From positions 248,001 through 312,000 of the forward strand of contig NZ_JAODOO010000003.1 in the NCBI RefSeq assembly GCF_025398335.1: a DNA stretch of 64,000 nucleotides, read 5' to 3'. The translations under genes were made by a program, and so were the position numbers. This stretch comes from Clostridium sp. CX1 (GTDB taxonomy: Bacteria; Bacillota; Clostridia; Clostridiales; Clostridiaceae). Below the pieces are notes generated by a model that saw only the letters and a list, made by a program, of their open reading frames with translations, was not told the origin of the DNA and did not search any database. Below, piece after piece: positions 10,031-18,877 of this stretch (its first letter is position 1; the number at the start of each line of letters is the position of its first letter).

Positions 10031-10516
10031 ATGTTTAAGAATTTATTTAAGAAAAATAAGAATAAGATATTTTATGCCTTTGCAGATGGTATAAGTGTTG
10101 ATTTAACAAAGGTTAATGACGAGGTGTTCTCACAAAAGATGATGGGAGAGGGAATTGCTATTAAACCTAGTAGTGGTGAGATATATTCTCCTTGTGATGG
10201 AACTATTGCTGCAGTTATGAAAGAAAGTAAACATGCAGTTGGCATAAGAACGGAAGATGGGGTAGAGCTTCTTATACATGTAGGAATTGATACCGTAACT
10301 TTAAAGGGTAAAGGCTTTGAACTACATTGTGAAGAGGGAAAAACCGTGAAAAAAGGTGATCTTCTTTTAAGTTTCGATAGAGAACTTATTAAAGAAAATG
10401 GATTAGAGGATACTACTATGCTAGTAATATCAGAACTTAATAACCACAAAATTGTAACTTTTAACACTGATGTGATTATGAAGGCTAAAGAAGGTATCTT
10501 GCTAGAGTATAAATAG
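10031..10516 (+). CDS. PTS EIIA component, glucose (Crr) family
   Basis: The product has 161 residues and matches EIIA-Glc throughout: the SPCDGTIAAV strand, His68 (SKHAVG) and the phosphoacceptor His83 in LLIHVGIDTV. It follows the GH4 gene by 9 bases and should carry phosphate from HPr to the EIIB domain of the 7039 gene. In Firmicutes this protein is normally fused or dedicated to one transporter, and the context supports dedication here. Confidence 0.92.
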   Translation: MFKNLFKKNKNKIFYAFADGISVDLTKVNDEVFSQKMMGEGIAIKPSSGEIYSPCDGTIAAVMKESKHAVGIRTEDGVELLIHVGIDTVTLKGKGFELHCEEGKTVKKGDLLLSFDRELIKENGLEDTTMLVISELNNHKIVTFNTDVIMKAKEGILLEYK

Positions 10517-10525
10517 ATTATTAAT

Positions 10526-10560
10526 AAAGCAAGCTTCACTATTAAGTGGAGCTTGCTTTT
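10526..10560 (+). terminator. Intra-operon hairpin between PTS and Entner-Doudoroff genes
   Basis: Fifteen-base arms (10526-10540 and 10545-10559) with one G-T wobble and a four-base loop form a strong hairpin, but only four T follow before the next ribosome site. It may be a partial terminator or an mRNA-processing or stability element that sets different levels for the two halves of the cluster. Confidence 0.6.
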
Positions 10561-10573
10561 ATAGGAGGATATT

Positions 10574-11194
10574 ATGACTATATTAGATAAGATAATTAAA
10601 AATAAAATAGTAGCTGTTATAAGAGGGAACAACAAAGAAGAAGCAGAGGGGATAATTAAGGCTGCCATCCATGGTGGCATAAAGATTGTAGAAGTTACTT
10701 ACACAAATAAGGATGCATCAGAGATTATTAAAGGCTTAGTGAATAAATATGCTGATGTAGTCATAGGTGCAGGAAGTGTTTTAAATGTAGATACTGCAAG
10801 GGAAGCAATAGAAGCAGGAGCACAGTTTATAGTAGGACCTAACTTCCACAGTTCTATTAATAAATATTGTCAGGATAAAAGAATAGACTACGTACCAGGG
10901 TGTTTCACACCAACGGAAGTAGTAAATGCCTTAAGTGAAGGCGTAGAACTTATAAAACTATTCCCAGGAGAAGTATTAGGTCCTAAATATATTAAGGCTA
11001 TAAAAGCACCTATTAAGAATGTAAGAGTAATGGTAACTGGCGGAGTTAACCTAGAAAATATTGAAGAGTGGTTAAACAGTGGAGCCGATGCATTAGGAAT
11101 AGGAAGTATACTTACTTCCGGCACAAATAATGAACATGAAAAAATCGCAGGTAAGGCAAGAAGTTTCATGGGGAAAGTTGCAGGTGACAGGTAA
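10574..11194 (+). CDS. eda: KDPG aldolase (2-dehydro-3-deoxy-phosphogluconate aldolase)
   Basis: The 206-residue TIM-barrel protein has the expected catalytic residues: Arg17 in VIRG, Glu40 in IVEVTYT, and the Schiff-base Lys128 in LIKLFPGE. It splits KDPG into pyruvate and glyceraldehyde 3-phosphate. The start has GGAGG 7 bases upstream. Its stop overlaps the start of the kinase gene by one base, so translation is probably coupled. Related 4-hydroxy-2-oxoglutarate activity is possible, but the next two genes point to sugar-acid breakdown. Confidence 0.92.
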   Translation: MTILDKIIKNKIVAVIRGNNKEEAEGIIKAAIHGGIKIVEVTYTNKDASEIIKGLVNKYADVVIGAGSVLNVDTAREAIEAGAQFIVGPNFHSSINKYCQDKRIDYVPGCFTPTEVVNALSEGVELIKLFPGEVLGPKYIKAIKAPIKNVRVMVTGGVNLENIEEWLNSGADALGIGSILTSGTNNEHEKIAGKARSFMGKVAGDR

Positions 11195-12195
11195 TGGGAA
11201 GGTTTCTTTCAATAGGTGAAATACTTGTAAGGTTTACTCCAAAGGCTTTTGATGTTTATGGTAACAATAATGAGTTTGAATATTTTTTTGGGGGGTCAGA
11301 GGCTAATATAGCTTCTACACTTTCTTATTGGGACATTGAAAGTTCAATATTATCTGCTCTTCCAGATAACACACTATCAAAAAATATAAAAAGATATTTT
11401 AGAGGGATGGGAGTAGATGTAAGCAATATAGTAACAAAGGGAGAAAAGATAGGTTTATATTTTCTAGAAAGAAGTTCAGGAGTCAGAAACAGCAGCGTTA
11501 TATATGATAGAAAACACAGCAGCTTTTCAGAACTTAAAATTGAAGACATTGATATTTCTAAGGTTTTAGAAGAAGTAACTTGGCTTCATTTTAGTGGAAT
11601 TACCCTAGCAGTAGGAGAAAACTCTAGAAATTTAGTTAGAGAAATAGTTAAAGAGGCTAAAAGGAGAAATATATTTATAAGTATAGATTTAAACTTCAGA
11701 AGTAAGATGTGCAGTGCCATAGATGCTAAAAAATATATGACAGAGTTTGCACTTTATGCTGATGTGTGCTTTGGTATAGAGCCTATAATGGTTAATGAAA
11801 AGGACACAGAGATGTTTAATAGAGAGAATTCTACTAAAGAAGATATATTTGCAAGAATGAAGGAATTAAAAAGTGAATTTCAATTTAAATATATATTTCA
11901 TACAGAGCGTAGAAATGATGAGGAAGATAACAATAGCTATTATGCCTATGGTTTAGGAGAAAACCTTCAAGAGTCAATAAAAGCAACTACTAGAATGATT
12001 GAGAGAGTGGGAAGTGGAGATGCCTTTGTAGCTGGAGTAATCTATTCATTAATGAAAGAGAAAACTTTAAAGGAAGCCTTAGATTTTGGGGTAGCATCGG
12101 CTACTTTAAAGTGCACAATAAAAGGGGACAGTATGGCAGTGGAACCTAGTGATGTAGAAAAAATAATATGCTCTAAAAATATTATAGATAGGTAG
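11194..12195 (+). CDS. kdgK: 2-dehydro-3-deoxygluconate (KDG) kinase, PfkB family
   Basis: This is a 333-residue PfkB-type carbohydrate kinase. The N-terminal GEILVRF and FGGSEANIA (residues 31-40) match the substrate-binding part of KDG kinases, and GSGDAF with catalytic Asp276 is the second PfkB signature. It overlaps the aldolase gene in a TAATG junction and is followed 9 bases later by the dehydratase. Together the three genes convert an aldonate to KDG, KDPG, then pyruvate and triose phosphate. Other 2-keto-3-deoxy sugars are possible substrates. Confidence 0.85.
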   Translation: MGRFLSIGEILVRFTPKAFDVYGNNNEFEYFFGGSEANIASTLSYWDIESSILSALPDNTLSKNIKRYFRGMGVDVSNIVTKGEKIGLYFLERSSGVRNSSVIYDRKHSSFSELKIEDIDISKVLEEVTWLHFSGITLAVGENSRNLVREIVKEAKRRNIFISIDLNFRSKMCSAIDAKKYMTEFALYADVCFGIEPIMVNEKDTEMFNRENSTKEDIFARMKELKSEFQFKYIFHTERRNDEEDNNSYYAYGLGENLQESIKATTRMIERVGSGDAFVAGVIYSLMKEKTLKEALDFGVASATLKCTIKGDSMAVEPSDVEKIICSKNIIDR

Positions 12196-12204
12196 GAGAG
12201 AAAA

Positions 12205-13920
12205 ATGTTATATTCTCAAAAGGTAAGAAAAATAGCTCCTGAAATGGATTCATTAAAAAGAGGTATGGGTTGGAATACTAAGGATCTACAAAAAATGCAA
12301 GTAATAGTTGAGAGTACTTATGGTAAAAGTCATCCAGGAAGTGCACATTTAGATGTAATAGTTAATGAAGCCATGGATGAATTAGACAGCCTAGGGGCAA
12401 AACCAGCAGATTATTATGCAACAGATATCTGTGATGGTCAAGCTCAAGGTCATGATGGAATGAATTATTCCCTTGTATCTAGAGAGATAATTGCTAATAT
12501 GATAGAAATACATGCAAATGCCACAGGCTTTGATGGAGGGGTATTTATAGCAAGTTGTGATAAAGGCATGCCGGGAAACTTAGTTGCTATGTGCAGAGTT
12601 AACATACCTTCTGTAGTTGTTCCTGGCGGAATTATGAATGCTGGGCCTAATCTTTTAACATTAAATCAAATAGGAACCTACAGTGCAATGCATAAAAGAG
12701 GAGAAATAACTAAGGAGCAATATGAGTCTTATAAAGAAAATGCGTGTCCAAGCTGTGGAGCGTGTTCGTTTATGGGAACAGCGGCTACCATGCAAGTAGT
12801 TAGCGAAGCCTTAGGCTTAGCACTTCCCGGTTCAGCGCTACTTCCAGCTACTTCAGATATATTAAAGGTTTATGCTAGAAAGTCTTCAAAGGCCCTTATA
12901 AATCTAATAGAAAAGGGAATTAAGGTATCAGATATAGTAAATAAAAAATCTATTGAAAATGCAATAATGGTCCATGCAGCTATCGGAGGATCAACTAATG
13001 CATTACTTCACATACCAGCGATTGCAAAGGAATTAGGGATAGAAATTAATCCAGAAGACTTTGATAGAATTCATAGAGAAATTCCTTTTATATTAAATGT
13101 AAGACCTAGCGGACAGTGGCCAGCTAACTATGTATTTTATGCAGGTGGAGTGCCAGCTATAATGAATAAAATAAAGAAATATCTTCATTTAGATGTACTT
13201 ACAGTAACAGGAAAGACCTTAGGAGAAGATCTAGAAGCATTTGATGCCAAAGAAACTTATGGAGAATACTTAAAATCAGCACCTAAGATGGACTACAGTG
13301 AAGTTATATACGATGCAGAAAACCCAATCAATAAAAGTGGAGCTGTATCAGTATTAAAAGGTAATATAGCTCCAGAAGGCTGTGTAGTAAAACACTCAAG
13401 TCTTCCTGCTGGAATGAAAGATATAAAACTTAAAGTTAGAGCCTTTGATTCAGAGGAAGAAGCTTTTGAAGCGGTGATAAATGGAAGTATTAAACCAGGA
13501 GATGCTATAATCATAAGATATGAAGGACCTAGGGGCTCAGGTATGCCTGAAATGTTCTATACAACAGAGGCAATAGCATCAGATGAAAAGTTAAATTCTA
13601 CAGTAGCCTTAATAACTGACGGAAGATTCTCAGGAGCAACTAGAGGACCAGCAATAGGACATGTATCACCAGAAGCAAGCAGTGGTGGTCCAATAGCCTT
13701 TGTGAAGGATGGAGATATAATTCATATAAATATAGAAGATAGAGGTATAAATATTGTAGGAATAAATGGAGAAGAAAAAGATCTAGAAGAAGTTGCCTTT
13801 ATATTAAATGAAAGAAAAAAAGATTGGAAACCAAAGGCGCCTAAATATACAAAGGGAGTACTTGGACTGTATACAAGTATGGCAACCTCAGGTATGGAAG
13901 GTGGAGTTATAAAAATATAG
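12205..13920 (+). CDS. IlvD/Edd-family dehydratase, probably sugar-acid (gluconate) dehydratase
   Basis: The 571-residue protein follows the IlvD/Edd fold with ICDGQAQGHDGMNYSL, SCDKGMPGN (Cys118) and ACPSCGACSFMGT (Cys181, Cys184, Cys187). The first of the three cysteines that usually bind the Fe-S cluster (PCN..HL in typical members) is absent: here the segment reads HPGSAHLD with Gly45. No isoleucine/valine genes are nearby, while KDG kinase and KDPG aldolase lie directly upstream, so a gluconate-type substrate fits better than dihydroxyacids. Naming it ilvD would be misleading. A non-phosphorylated gluconate dehydratase feeding KDG kinase is known from clostridia (modified Entner-Doudoroff pathway). 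Confidence 0.8.
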   Translation: MLYSQKVRKIAPEMDSLKRGMGWNTKDLQKMQVIVESTYGKSHPGSAHLDVIVNEAMDELDSLGAKPADYYATDICDGQAQGHDGMNYSLVSREIIANMIEIHANATGFDGGVFIASCDKGMPGNLVAMCRVNIPSVVVPGGIMNAGPNLLTLNQIGTYSAMHKRGEITKEQYESYKENACPSCGACSFMGTAATMQVVSEALGLALPGSALLPATSDILKVYARKSSKALINLIEKGIKVSDIVNKKSIENAIMVHAAIGGSTNALLHIPAIAKELGIEINPEDFDRIHREIPFILNVRPSGQWPANYVFYAGGVPAIMNKIKKYLHLDVLTVTGKTLGEDLEAFDAKETYGEYLKSAPKMDYSEVIYDAENPINKSGAVSVLKGNIAPEGCVVKHSSLPAGMKDIKLKVRAFDSEEEAFEAVINGSIKPGDAIIIRYEGPRGSGMPEMFYTTEAIASDEKLNSTVALITDGRFSGATRGPAIGHVSPEASSGGPIAFVKDGDIIHINIEDRGINIVGINGEEKDLEEVAFILNERKKDWKPKAPKYTKGVLGLYTSMATSGMEGGVIKI

Positions 13921-13923
13921 CTA

Positions 13924-13954
13924 GAAAAAAGCTCAGCAGATGCCGGGCTTTTTT
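13924..13954 (+). terminator. Rho-independent terminator ending the PTS/ED cluster
   Basis: AAAAAAGCTC and GGGCTTTTTT pair with one G-T, with a run of six T, directly after the dehydratase stop codon. Confidence 0.8.
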
Positions 13955-14102
13955 CATTTAGGAGATTTTTTCTAGAACCTTAACTATTTATAATAAAAAT
14001 CTTAATTAAGATCGATAATAATAAGAAGATATAAGGAATATTCATTATGTTATAATATTATTATAAGACAAAATACTACAAAAAAGGGGAGGGAGAACTT
14101 AA

Positions 14103-16136
14103 ATGCACTTATTAATGACAGTATTATTGCTGCTGCTTTGTTTACTAATTTCCAATGTAATTAGTCACTACACCCCATTTATTCCCACAGCCTTAACTCA
14201 AATAGCTCTTGGGGTAATAATTGCCCTTGTATTCAAGAATATTTCATTTCCAATAGAAACAGAATGGTTCTTGTTACTATTTGTAGCACCTCTTCTATAC
14301 AATGATGGGAGACATTTTCCTCGTGAAGAGTTGTGGAAGATGAGGTTTCCCATATTTGGAAACGCCCTTGTCCTTGTTCTTTTAACAACCCTTGGAGGAG
14401 GGTATTTTATTCATTGGATGGTACCAGATATTCCTCTTGCTGCAGCCTTTGCTTTAGCAGCTATTTTATCACCAACGGACCCTGTAGCTGTTAATGGAAT
14501 TGCAAAAAGAATTCATATTCCTGAAAGAGTATTAAACCTCGTTAGGGGAGAATCTTTAATAAATGATGCATCCGGTTTAGTTGCCTTTAATTATGCAGTA
14601 GCGGCAGTAGTAACAGGTTACTTTTCTCTACAAAAAGCAATATTTGACTTTTCTTATATGTTTCTCCTTGGAGCAGTTTTAGGATTAATACTTGGTTTGG
14701 TTGTAACATTCGTACGGTTTGCCTTGCGTAAAGAAGGAATAAATGATGTAGTATTTCATTCGTTGTTACAAGTGTTAACTCCATTTATCATCTTTATTAT
14801 TACAGAGGAACTTTTACATGCCTCTGGAGTTATTGCAGTGGTAGTAGCTGGTATTGTTCACTCATTGATAAGAGAACAAACAGAAACTATTATAGCAGAA
14901 GAGCAAGTACTTACGGAAAATATATGGTCAATTGTTTTATTTGTTTTAAATGGTATTGTATTTCTACTACTAGGACTAAACATTCCTTCATCAATGAGTG
15001 AAACGGTAGCTAATCCTAATATGGACAATTGGTTAGTTATTGGCTATGTTATTGCAATAGGATTTGTTATTTTAGGCATTCGCTTCATTTGGTCCTATGC
15101 TTTTTTCTATTATGAATATGCTCTGAAAAAAACAAAGGATGCTGAAAAGCCAAACCTGAAAACAGCATTGGTAATTAGTTTAACAGGAGTTCGTGGTACA
15201 GTTACCATGGCAGGTGTGCTGTCAATTCCTCTATTTTTGGCCAGTGGAGAGCCATTTCCAGAACACTCATTGATACTCTTTTTAGCAGCTGGTGTAATTT
15301 TATTTACATTAATAGTTGCCACAATATTTCTGCCTATCTTAAGTAAAGGTGAAACAATAGAGGGAGAAGTATTAAGTCAAATTGATTTAGGGGAGGCAAA
15401 GAGAAAGCTTTTACTAGTAGCCATTAAAAAAATTAAGTTAGAAATAAAGGAAGAAAATGAATCTGTAGCTTATGAATTAATTGATGAATATAAGATTGCA
15501 TTTCAAAAGCTCCAATCAGAACAGAGTATCACAGAAGAAGGAGCACAGCTTTACCAGCAAAGAATGAGAGAAATAAGATTAATGGCATTAAGAGCTGAAA
15601 GAAAATATATACATGAAGTAATGGACAAAAAAGGAATGGATGAAACAGTTTTTGAAACCTTTGAAAAATCTCTTGATTATAGGGAAGAAGCTTTATCAAA
15701 CAACGTCCGTTCTGAAATAATGTATCTTATAAGAAAGATGATAAGAACTTGGAAGCGTTTTAATAGTCGTTACTATAAAGATGAAGAAACTAGATTAGCT
15801 AAGTTACGTTTAGGGAAGGATATTCAATTAAAGGCTTTTGAAGCAGCTCTTAAATACTTGGAAGAGTATAAAAGAGAGCAGGAAAAATCAGATATTGTTT
15901 ATGCAGTGATTTTGGATTATAGGAGAATGATTAATCGATTGAAGCGCCGAAATACAGCATATAACGAAAAAAGCGAGGAACAAAAGGAAGAATTACGAAT
16001 TAAAATTATGGACATGGAGCGTTCAGAAATTCATCGAATGTATGAAGCAGGAGAAATTAACAGGGAAGATGCAAAGGAATTAAGAAGATATGTTAACTAT
16101 ATTGAAAGTGTTATTTTACATAAACCTGTTGAATAA
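14103..16136 (+). CDS. CPA1-family Na+/H+ antiporter with long cytoplasmic tail
   Basis: The N-terminal ~420 residues form many hydrophobic segments with the CPA1 motifs SPTDPVAV and GESLINDASGLV; the Asn-Asp pair is the ion-binding centre. The remaining ~250 residues are charged and helical, presumably a cytoplasmic regulatory tail. It exchanges Na+ (or K+) for H+ across the membrane. The start is supported by GGGAGGGAG. The gene has its own promoter region (TATAAT near 14052). Arg is often encoded by CGT, CGC, CGA or CGG (for example the RLKRR segment near 15940), while flanking genes use AGA nearly always; this suggests acquisition from a Bacillus-like donor. Confidence 0.88.
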   Translation: MHLLMTVLLLLLCLLISNVISHYTPFIPTALTQIALGVIIALVFKNISFPIETEWFLLLFVAPLLYNDGRHFPREELWKMRFPIFGNALVLVLLTTLGGGYFIHWMVPDIPLAAAFALAAILSPTDPVAVNGIAKRIHIPERVLNLVRGESLINDASGLVAFNYAVAAVVTGYFSLQKAIFDFSYMFLLGAVLGLILGLVVTFVRFALRKEGINDVVFHSLLQVLTPFIIFIITEELLHASGVIAVVVAGIVHSLIREQTETIIAEEQVLTENIWSIVLFVLNGIVFLLLGLNIPSSMSETVANPNMDNWLVIGYVIAIGFVILGIRFIWSYAFFYYEYALKKTKDAEKPNLKTALVISLTGVRGTVTMAGVLSIPLFLASGEPFPEHSLILFLAAGVILFTLIVATIFLPILSKGETIEGEVLSQIDLGEAKRKLLLVAIKKIKLEIKEENESVAYELIDEYKIAFQKLQSEQSITEEGAQLYQQRMREIRLMALRAERKYIHEVMDKKGMDETVFETFEKSLDYREEALSNNVRSEIMYLIRKMIRTWKRFNSRYYKDEETRLAKLRLGKDIQLKAFEAALKYLEEYKREQEKSDIVYAVILDYRRMINRLKRRNTAYNEKSEEQKEELRIKIMDMERSEIHRMYEAGEINREDAKELRRYVNYIESVILHKPVE

Positions 16137-16195
16137 ATTAATATGGTTATTATAAAATATAGAGACGCACTAATATAATTTAAGGAGAAGGTTAA

Positions 16196-16720
16196 ATGGA
16201 GGAATATATTATAGCAGTTGATGAAAATGATAAAGAGTTAGGTCCTATAGAAAAGATGGAAGCTCATGAAAAAGGGGTACTACATAGAGCCTTTTCCATA
16301 TTCATCTTTAATTCCAAGGATCAATTACTATTACAAAAAAGATATAGTGGAAAATATCATTCGGGGGGACTTTGGACCAATACTTGCTGCAGTCACCCCC
16401 GATACAAGGAAAAGCTAGAAGAAGCAATATACAGAAGGCTTAAGGAGGAAATGGGATTTACCTGTGAACTTACCAAGCTATTTAGCTTTTGTTACAAGGT
16501 AAATTTTGAAAATAGCCTTACTGAAAACGAATATGATCATGTTTTTATTGGAACCTATGACGGTGAAATAGTTCCAAATGAAAATGAGGTTGAAGATTAT
16601 AAATGGATTGATATTGATGAAGTTAAGCGTGATATCAAAAACAATGGTCATTTATATACCTTCTGGTTTAAATCTGTGCTTGATAAGGTTATCGAATCAT
16701 ATTACTTAAGTAAAGAATAA
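16196..16720 (+). CDS. idi: Isopentenyl-diphosphate delta-isomerase type 1
   Basis: The 174-residue Nudix-fold protein has the type 1 IDI signatures: the catalytic Cys in TNTCCSHP (about residue 65), the Nudix helix EEAIYRRLKEEMGF, and the catalytic Glu in ENEYDHVF. It interconverts IPP and DMAPP for polyprenol synthesis. Type 1 is the eukaryote/enterobacterial form and is not essential where the MEP pathway supplies both isomers. The ribosome site is AAGGAGAAGG. Its 3' end overlaps the convergent peptidase gene by 19 bases. Confidence 0.93.
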   Translation: MEEYIIAVDENDKELGPIEKMEAHEKGVLHRAFSIFIFNSKDQLLLQKRYSGKYHSGGLWTNTCCSHPRYKEKLEEAIYRRLKEEMGFTCELTKLFSFCYKVNFENSLTENEYDHVFIGTYDGEIVPNENEVEDYKWIDIDEVKRDIKNNGHLYTFWFKSVLDKVIESYYLSKE

Positions 16721-18342
16721 ATAATATCCTCATAAATATCAGGAACAACATTAAAAGAATAGGATATATTTAACCTTTCTGTGTACTTATGAAAGTCTTT
16801 TCCGAAGCCACCTATAACCGCTCCTGGAATGTCTAGTTTTTTTAGATTTTCCAGTGGGAGGCTATAATTGATTTTAGAAGAAAGCATATTTGAAGACAAC
16901 ACATTTATTTCAGAGGAATTGGCATCAGAAAGTCCTGTATAGCTTAAATCACTTATGCCCATAAAGTAGTTATCTTTTTTAATTACCACATTGTGCTTAT
17001 TTGATGCCTCGTTTATGGCCTTATCTACTGCATCTAGGAATTCAACATGGGCAGCAGCTTCTCCATTAATATGCCTATCTGGATAATAAGGTGGTGCAAA
17101 GCCAATGACTATCATAGGAACTTTATTAGGATACTTATCATAGGTTTCCTTTATTATTTTAATTGCAATAGTCTGATTGTCTAATTTTTCATCCATCCAA
17201 TTACTTATTAAGTTATCTAGGTGTGTATTAAATTCATCACCATAGGATGACTTTACTTCATTAAGCAGCTCCTCATAGGTCATAACGCAAGGCTTAATAT
17301 TAAGAGAGGAACCTTTTATATTAGCCATCTTTTCATACAACTCTTTACTTTTGTTAATACTATTAAGTGCACTTTCAAAGGCATAATTACAAATTCTTTT
17401 TAACTTCTCCATAAGCTGTTCCGGAGACATATTAAGAGTTAAAAGATTGTAGTAAGAAGCAGCATATAGAGGTATTTGAACAGAGTATAATTCCTTTAAA
17501 TCAGTTTGCTTTAAGCAAAGAGGCGGTGGCGCAGTCTCACCGAAGGATGAATCGCAAAACTCTGTGTTATACTCAAAGAGCCTGTTTACTTCAGAAGCAA
17601 GAAGATTGGCACTTACAGAGTTAAAAGGCTCACAGACATGAGACTCCTTACCTGCAAAGAAAAATAGAGGCATTACCTTTCCTACAGAACCAAGATAAAC
17701 ATATCTGTCTTTATCATGAGGAACCTTAGGCAGGCAGCACTCAGACACAAGAGCACCTACATAGTTAAATCCAAGCTCATCTTTAAGTTTAGTAAGGTAA
17801 GGAACGGCTCCAAGCATCCCTTCTGAATTGCTTTCTTCTCCTGGAACTGCTAAGAAAATTATATTTCCCTTGAAATCCGACCTTTCTGAAAAAGTTCTTA
17901 GAAGCTCAATATTAAGGGCAATTCCAAACTTCATGTCAGCAGTTCCTCTTCCAAATATATAGTCACCGGAGTTAAGATCTTCAAGAGCTTCGTCATAAAG
18001 ACCAAGCTCAGATATCCTGTCCACTAATTTGGTAGGATTGAAAGCAAGTTCTTTTAGATGACCAAAATCATCAACAGCTACAACATCTAGGTGTCCATTT
18101 AGTATTAGCGTTTTATCAGAGCTATTCTGTGAACGTACAATGGCAGAGACAAAATATCTATTTAGTGGGTCATTCTCTATTTTATTAAGGTTTAGGTCTT
18201 GTGGGTTTTTTATAAAGTAAGGAATTTCACTTAAAATACCATATATCTTTTGAGCTGTGAAATTTTCACTAGAAGTTCCGGAGATTCCGGGAACTTCTAC
18301 AAGTTCAAGTAATGTTTTCATTAGTCTATCTTTCATTTTCAT
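16702..18342 (-). CDS. M20-family metallopeptidase, RocB-like
   Basis: The ~546-residue protein has the M20 metal-site pattern: LNGHLDVVAV (His and Asp), GRGTADMKFG (bridging Asp) and AVPGEESNSEG (Glu-Glu). The length and the central insert resemble the RocB group linked to arginine use in Bacillus; no other arginine genes are near. I use the ATG at 18342 (GGAAGGTG upstream) rather than the GTG at 18351, which lies in the ribosome site. No signal peptide is seen, so it should act in the cytoplasm on peptides or acylated amino acids. The substrate is unknown. Confidence 0.82.
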   Translation of the reverse strand: MKMKDRLMKTLLELVEVPGISGTSSENFTAQKIYGILSEIPYFIKNPQDLNLNKIENDPLNRYFVSAIVRSQNSSDKTLILNGHLDVVAVDDFGHLKELAFNPTKLVDRISELGLYDEALEDLNSGDYIFGRGTADMKFGIALNIELLRTFSERSDFKGNIIFLAVPGEESNSEGMLGAVPYLTKLKDELGFNYVGALVSECCLPKVPHDKDRYVYLGSVGKVMPLFFFAGKESHVCEPFNSVSANLLASEVNRLFEYNTEFCDSSFGETAPPPLCLKQTDLKELYSVQIPLYAASYYNLLTLNMSPEQLMEKLKRICNYAFESALNSINKSKELYEKMANIKGSSLNIKPCVMTYEELLNEVKSSYGDEFNTHLDNLISNWMDEKLDNQTIAIKIIKETYDKYPNKVPMIVIGFAPPYYPDRHINGEAAAHVEFLDAVDKAINEASNKHNVVIKKDNYFMGISDLSYTGLSDANSSEINVLSSNMLSSKINYSLPLENLKKLDIPGAVIGGFGKDFHKYTERLNISYSFNVVPDIYEDIIYSLLK

Positions 18343-18370
18343 TAAAATCACCTTCCATGTAAATAATATT

Positions 18371-18805
18371 TTATTCTTCTTTAACTCTTGGAGAGCCAGA
18401 GATTTTAACCTTAGCCTTTTCCTTCTTCAATGTCTCTTCAATATGTTTTATCTCTTTTACCTGTTCTTTATATATGGATACATCCTCTAGAGCAACCTTA
18501 TGTTTTGTAAACTGAACCTGTTCTTCGCTAATAGGTATACGTATAATTTCTTTAGGAATATCTTTGTCTTTTGGCGTAGATGAATCAAGGAACCTCCTTT
18601 CAATTACTAGTTCTTCCCGTATAACAGGTATAGTAAAAGTTTTTTCCTCAGTAAAGGTTTCTCTATAGACCTTTACTTCTCCTGTTTGAATCCACTTTTT
18701 TGCTATATCAAGTTCTTCTTCTTTTATTTGAAGAGTAACCTTCTTATCATAATTATCGGTTTCTTTCATATTCTCAACCTTTTTGGTATCCATTTCACAG
18801 TCCAT
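18371..18805 (-). CDS. DUF2382 (YsnF/AvaK-type) protein
   Basis: This 144-residue charged protein carries the DUF2382 pattern of repeated beta-type segments: LQIKEEELDIAKKWIQTGEV, then IPVIREELVIERR and IRIPISEEQV. Family members are stress-associated in Bacillus and cyanobacteria; the molecular function is unknown. Start supported by GGAGGC. It is a tandem paralogue of the gene at 18878, with a terminator between them, so the two can be expressed separately. Confidence 0.8.
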   Translation of the reverse strand: MDCEMDTKKVENMKETDNYDKKVTLQIKEEELDIAKKWIQTGEVKVYRETFTEEKTFTIPVIREELVIERRFLDSSTPKDKDIPKEIIRIPISEEQVQFTKHKVALEDVSIYKEQVKEIKHIEETLKKEKAKVKISGSPRVKEE

Positions 18806-18828
18806 ATCTTTGCCTCCATTCTTAGAAA

Positions 18829-18867
18829 AAACACCTCAAGAATCATTTAAGGGATTCAGAGGTGTTT
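18829..18867 (-). terminator. Terminator of the upstream DUF2382 gene
   Basis: AAACACCTC pairs with GAGGTGTTT and, read on the minus strand, a run of T follows. It lies between the two DUF2382 genes. Confidence 0.75.
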
Positions 18868-18877
18868 CTTATTTTAG

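Noticed and set aside
10072-10680. 202-residue minus-strand ORF opposite EIIA and eda
   Set aside because: It runs antisense through two clear genes and a hairpin, and its composition is only the complement of theirs.
12205-13920. Annotation as dihydroxy-acid dehydratase for branched-chain amino acid synthesis
   Set aside because: Neighbours are KDG kinase and KDPG aldolase, no ilv genes are nearby, and the first Fe-S cysteine is missing.
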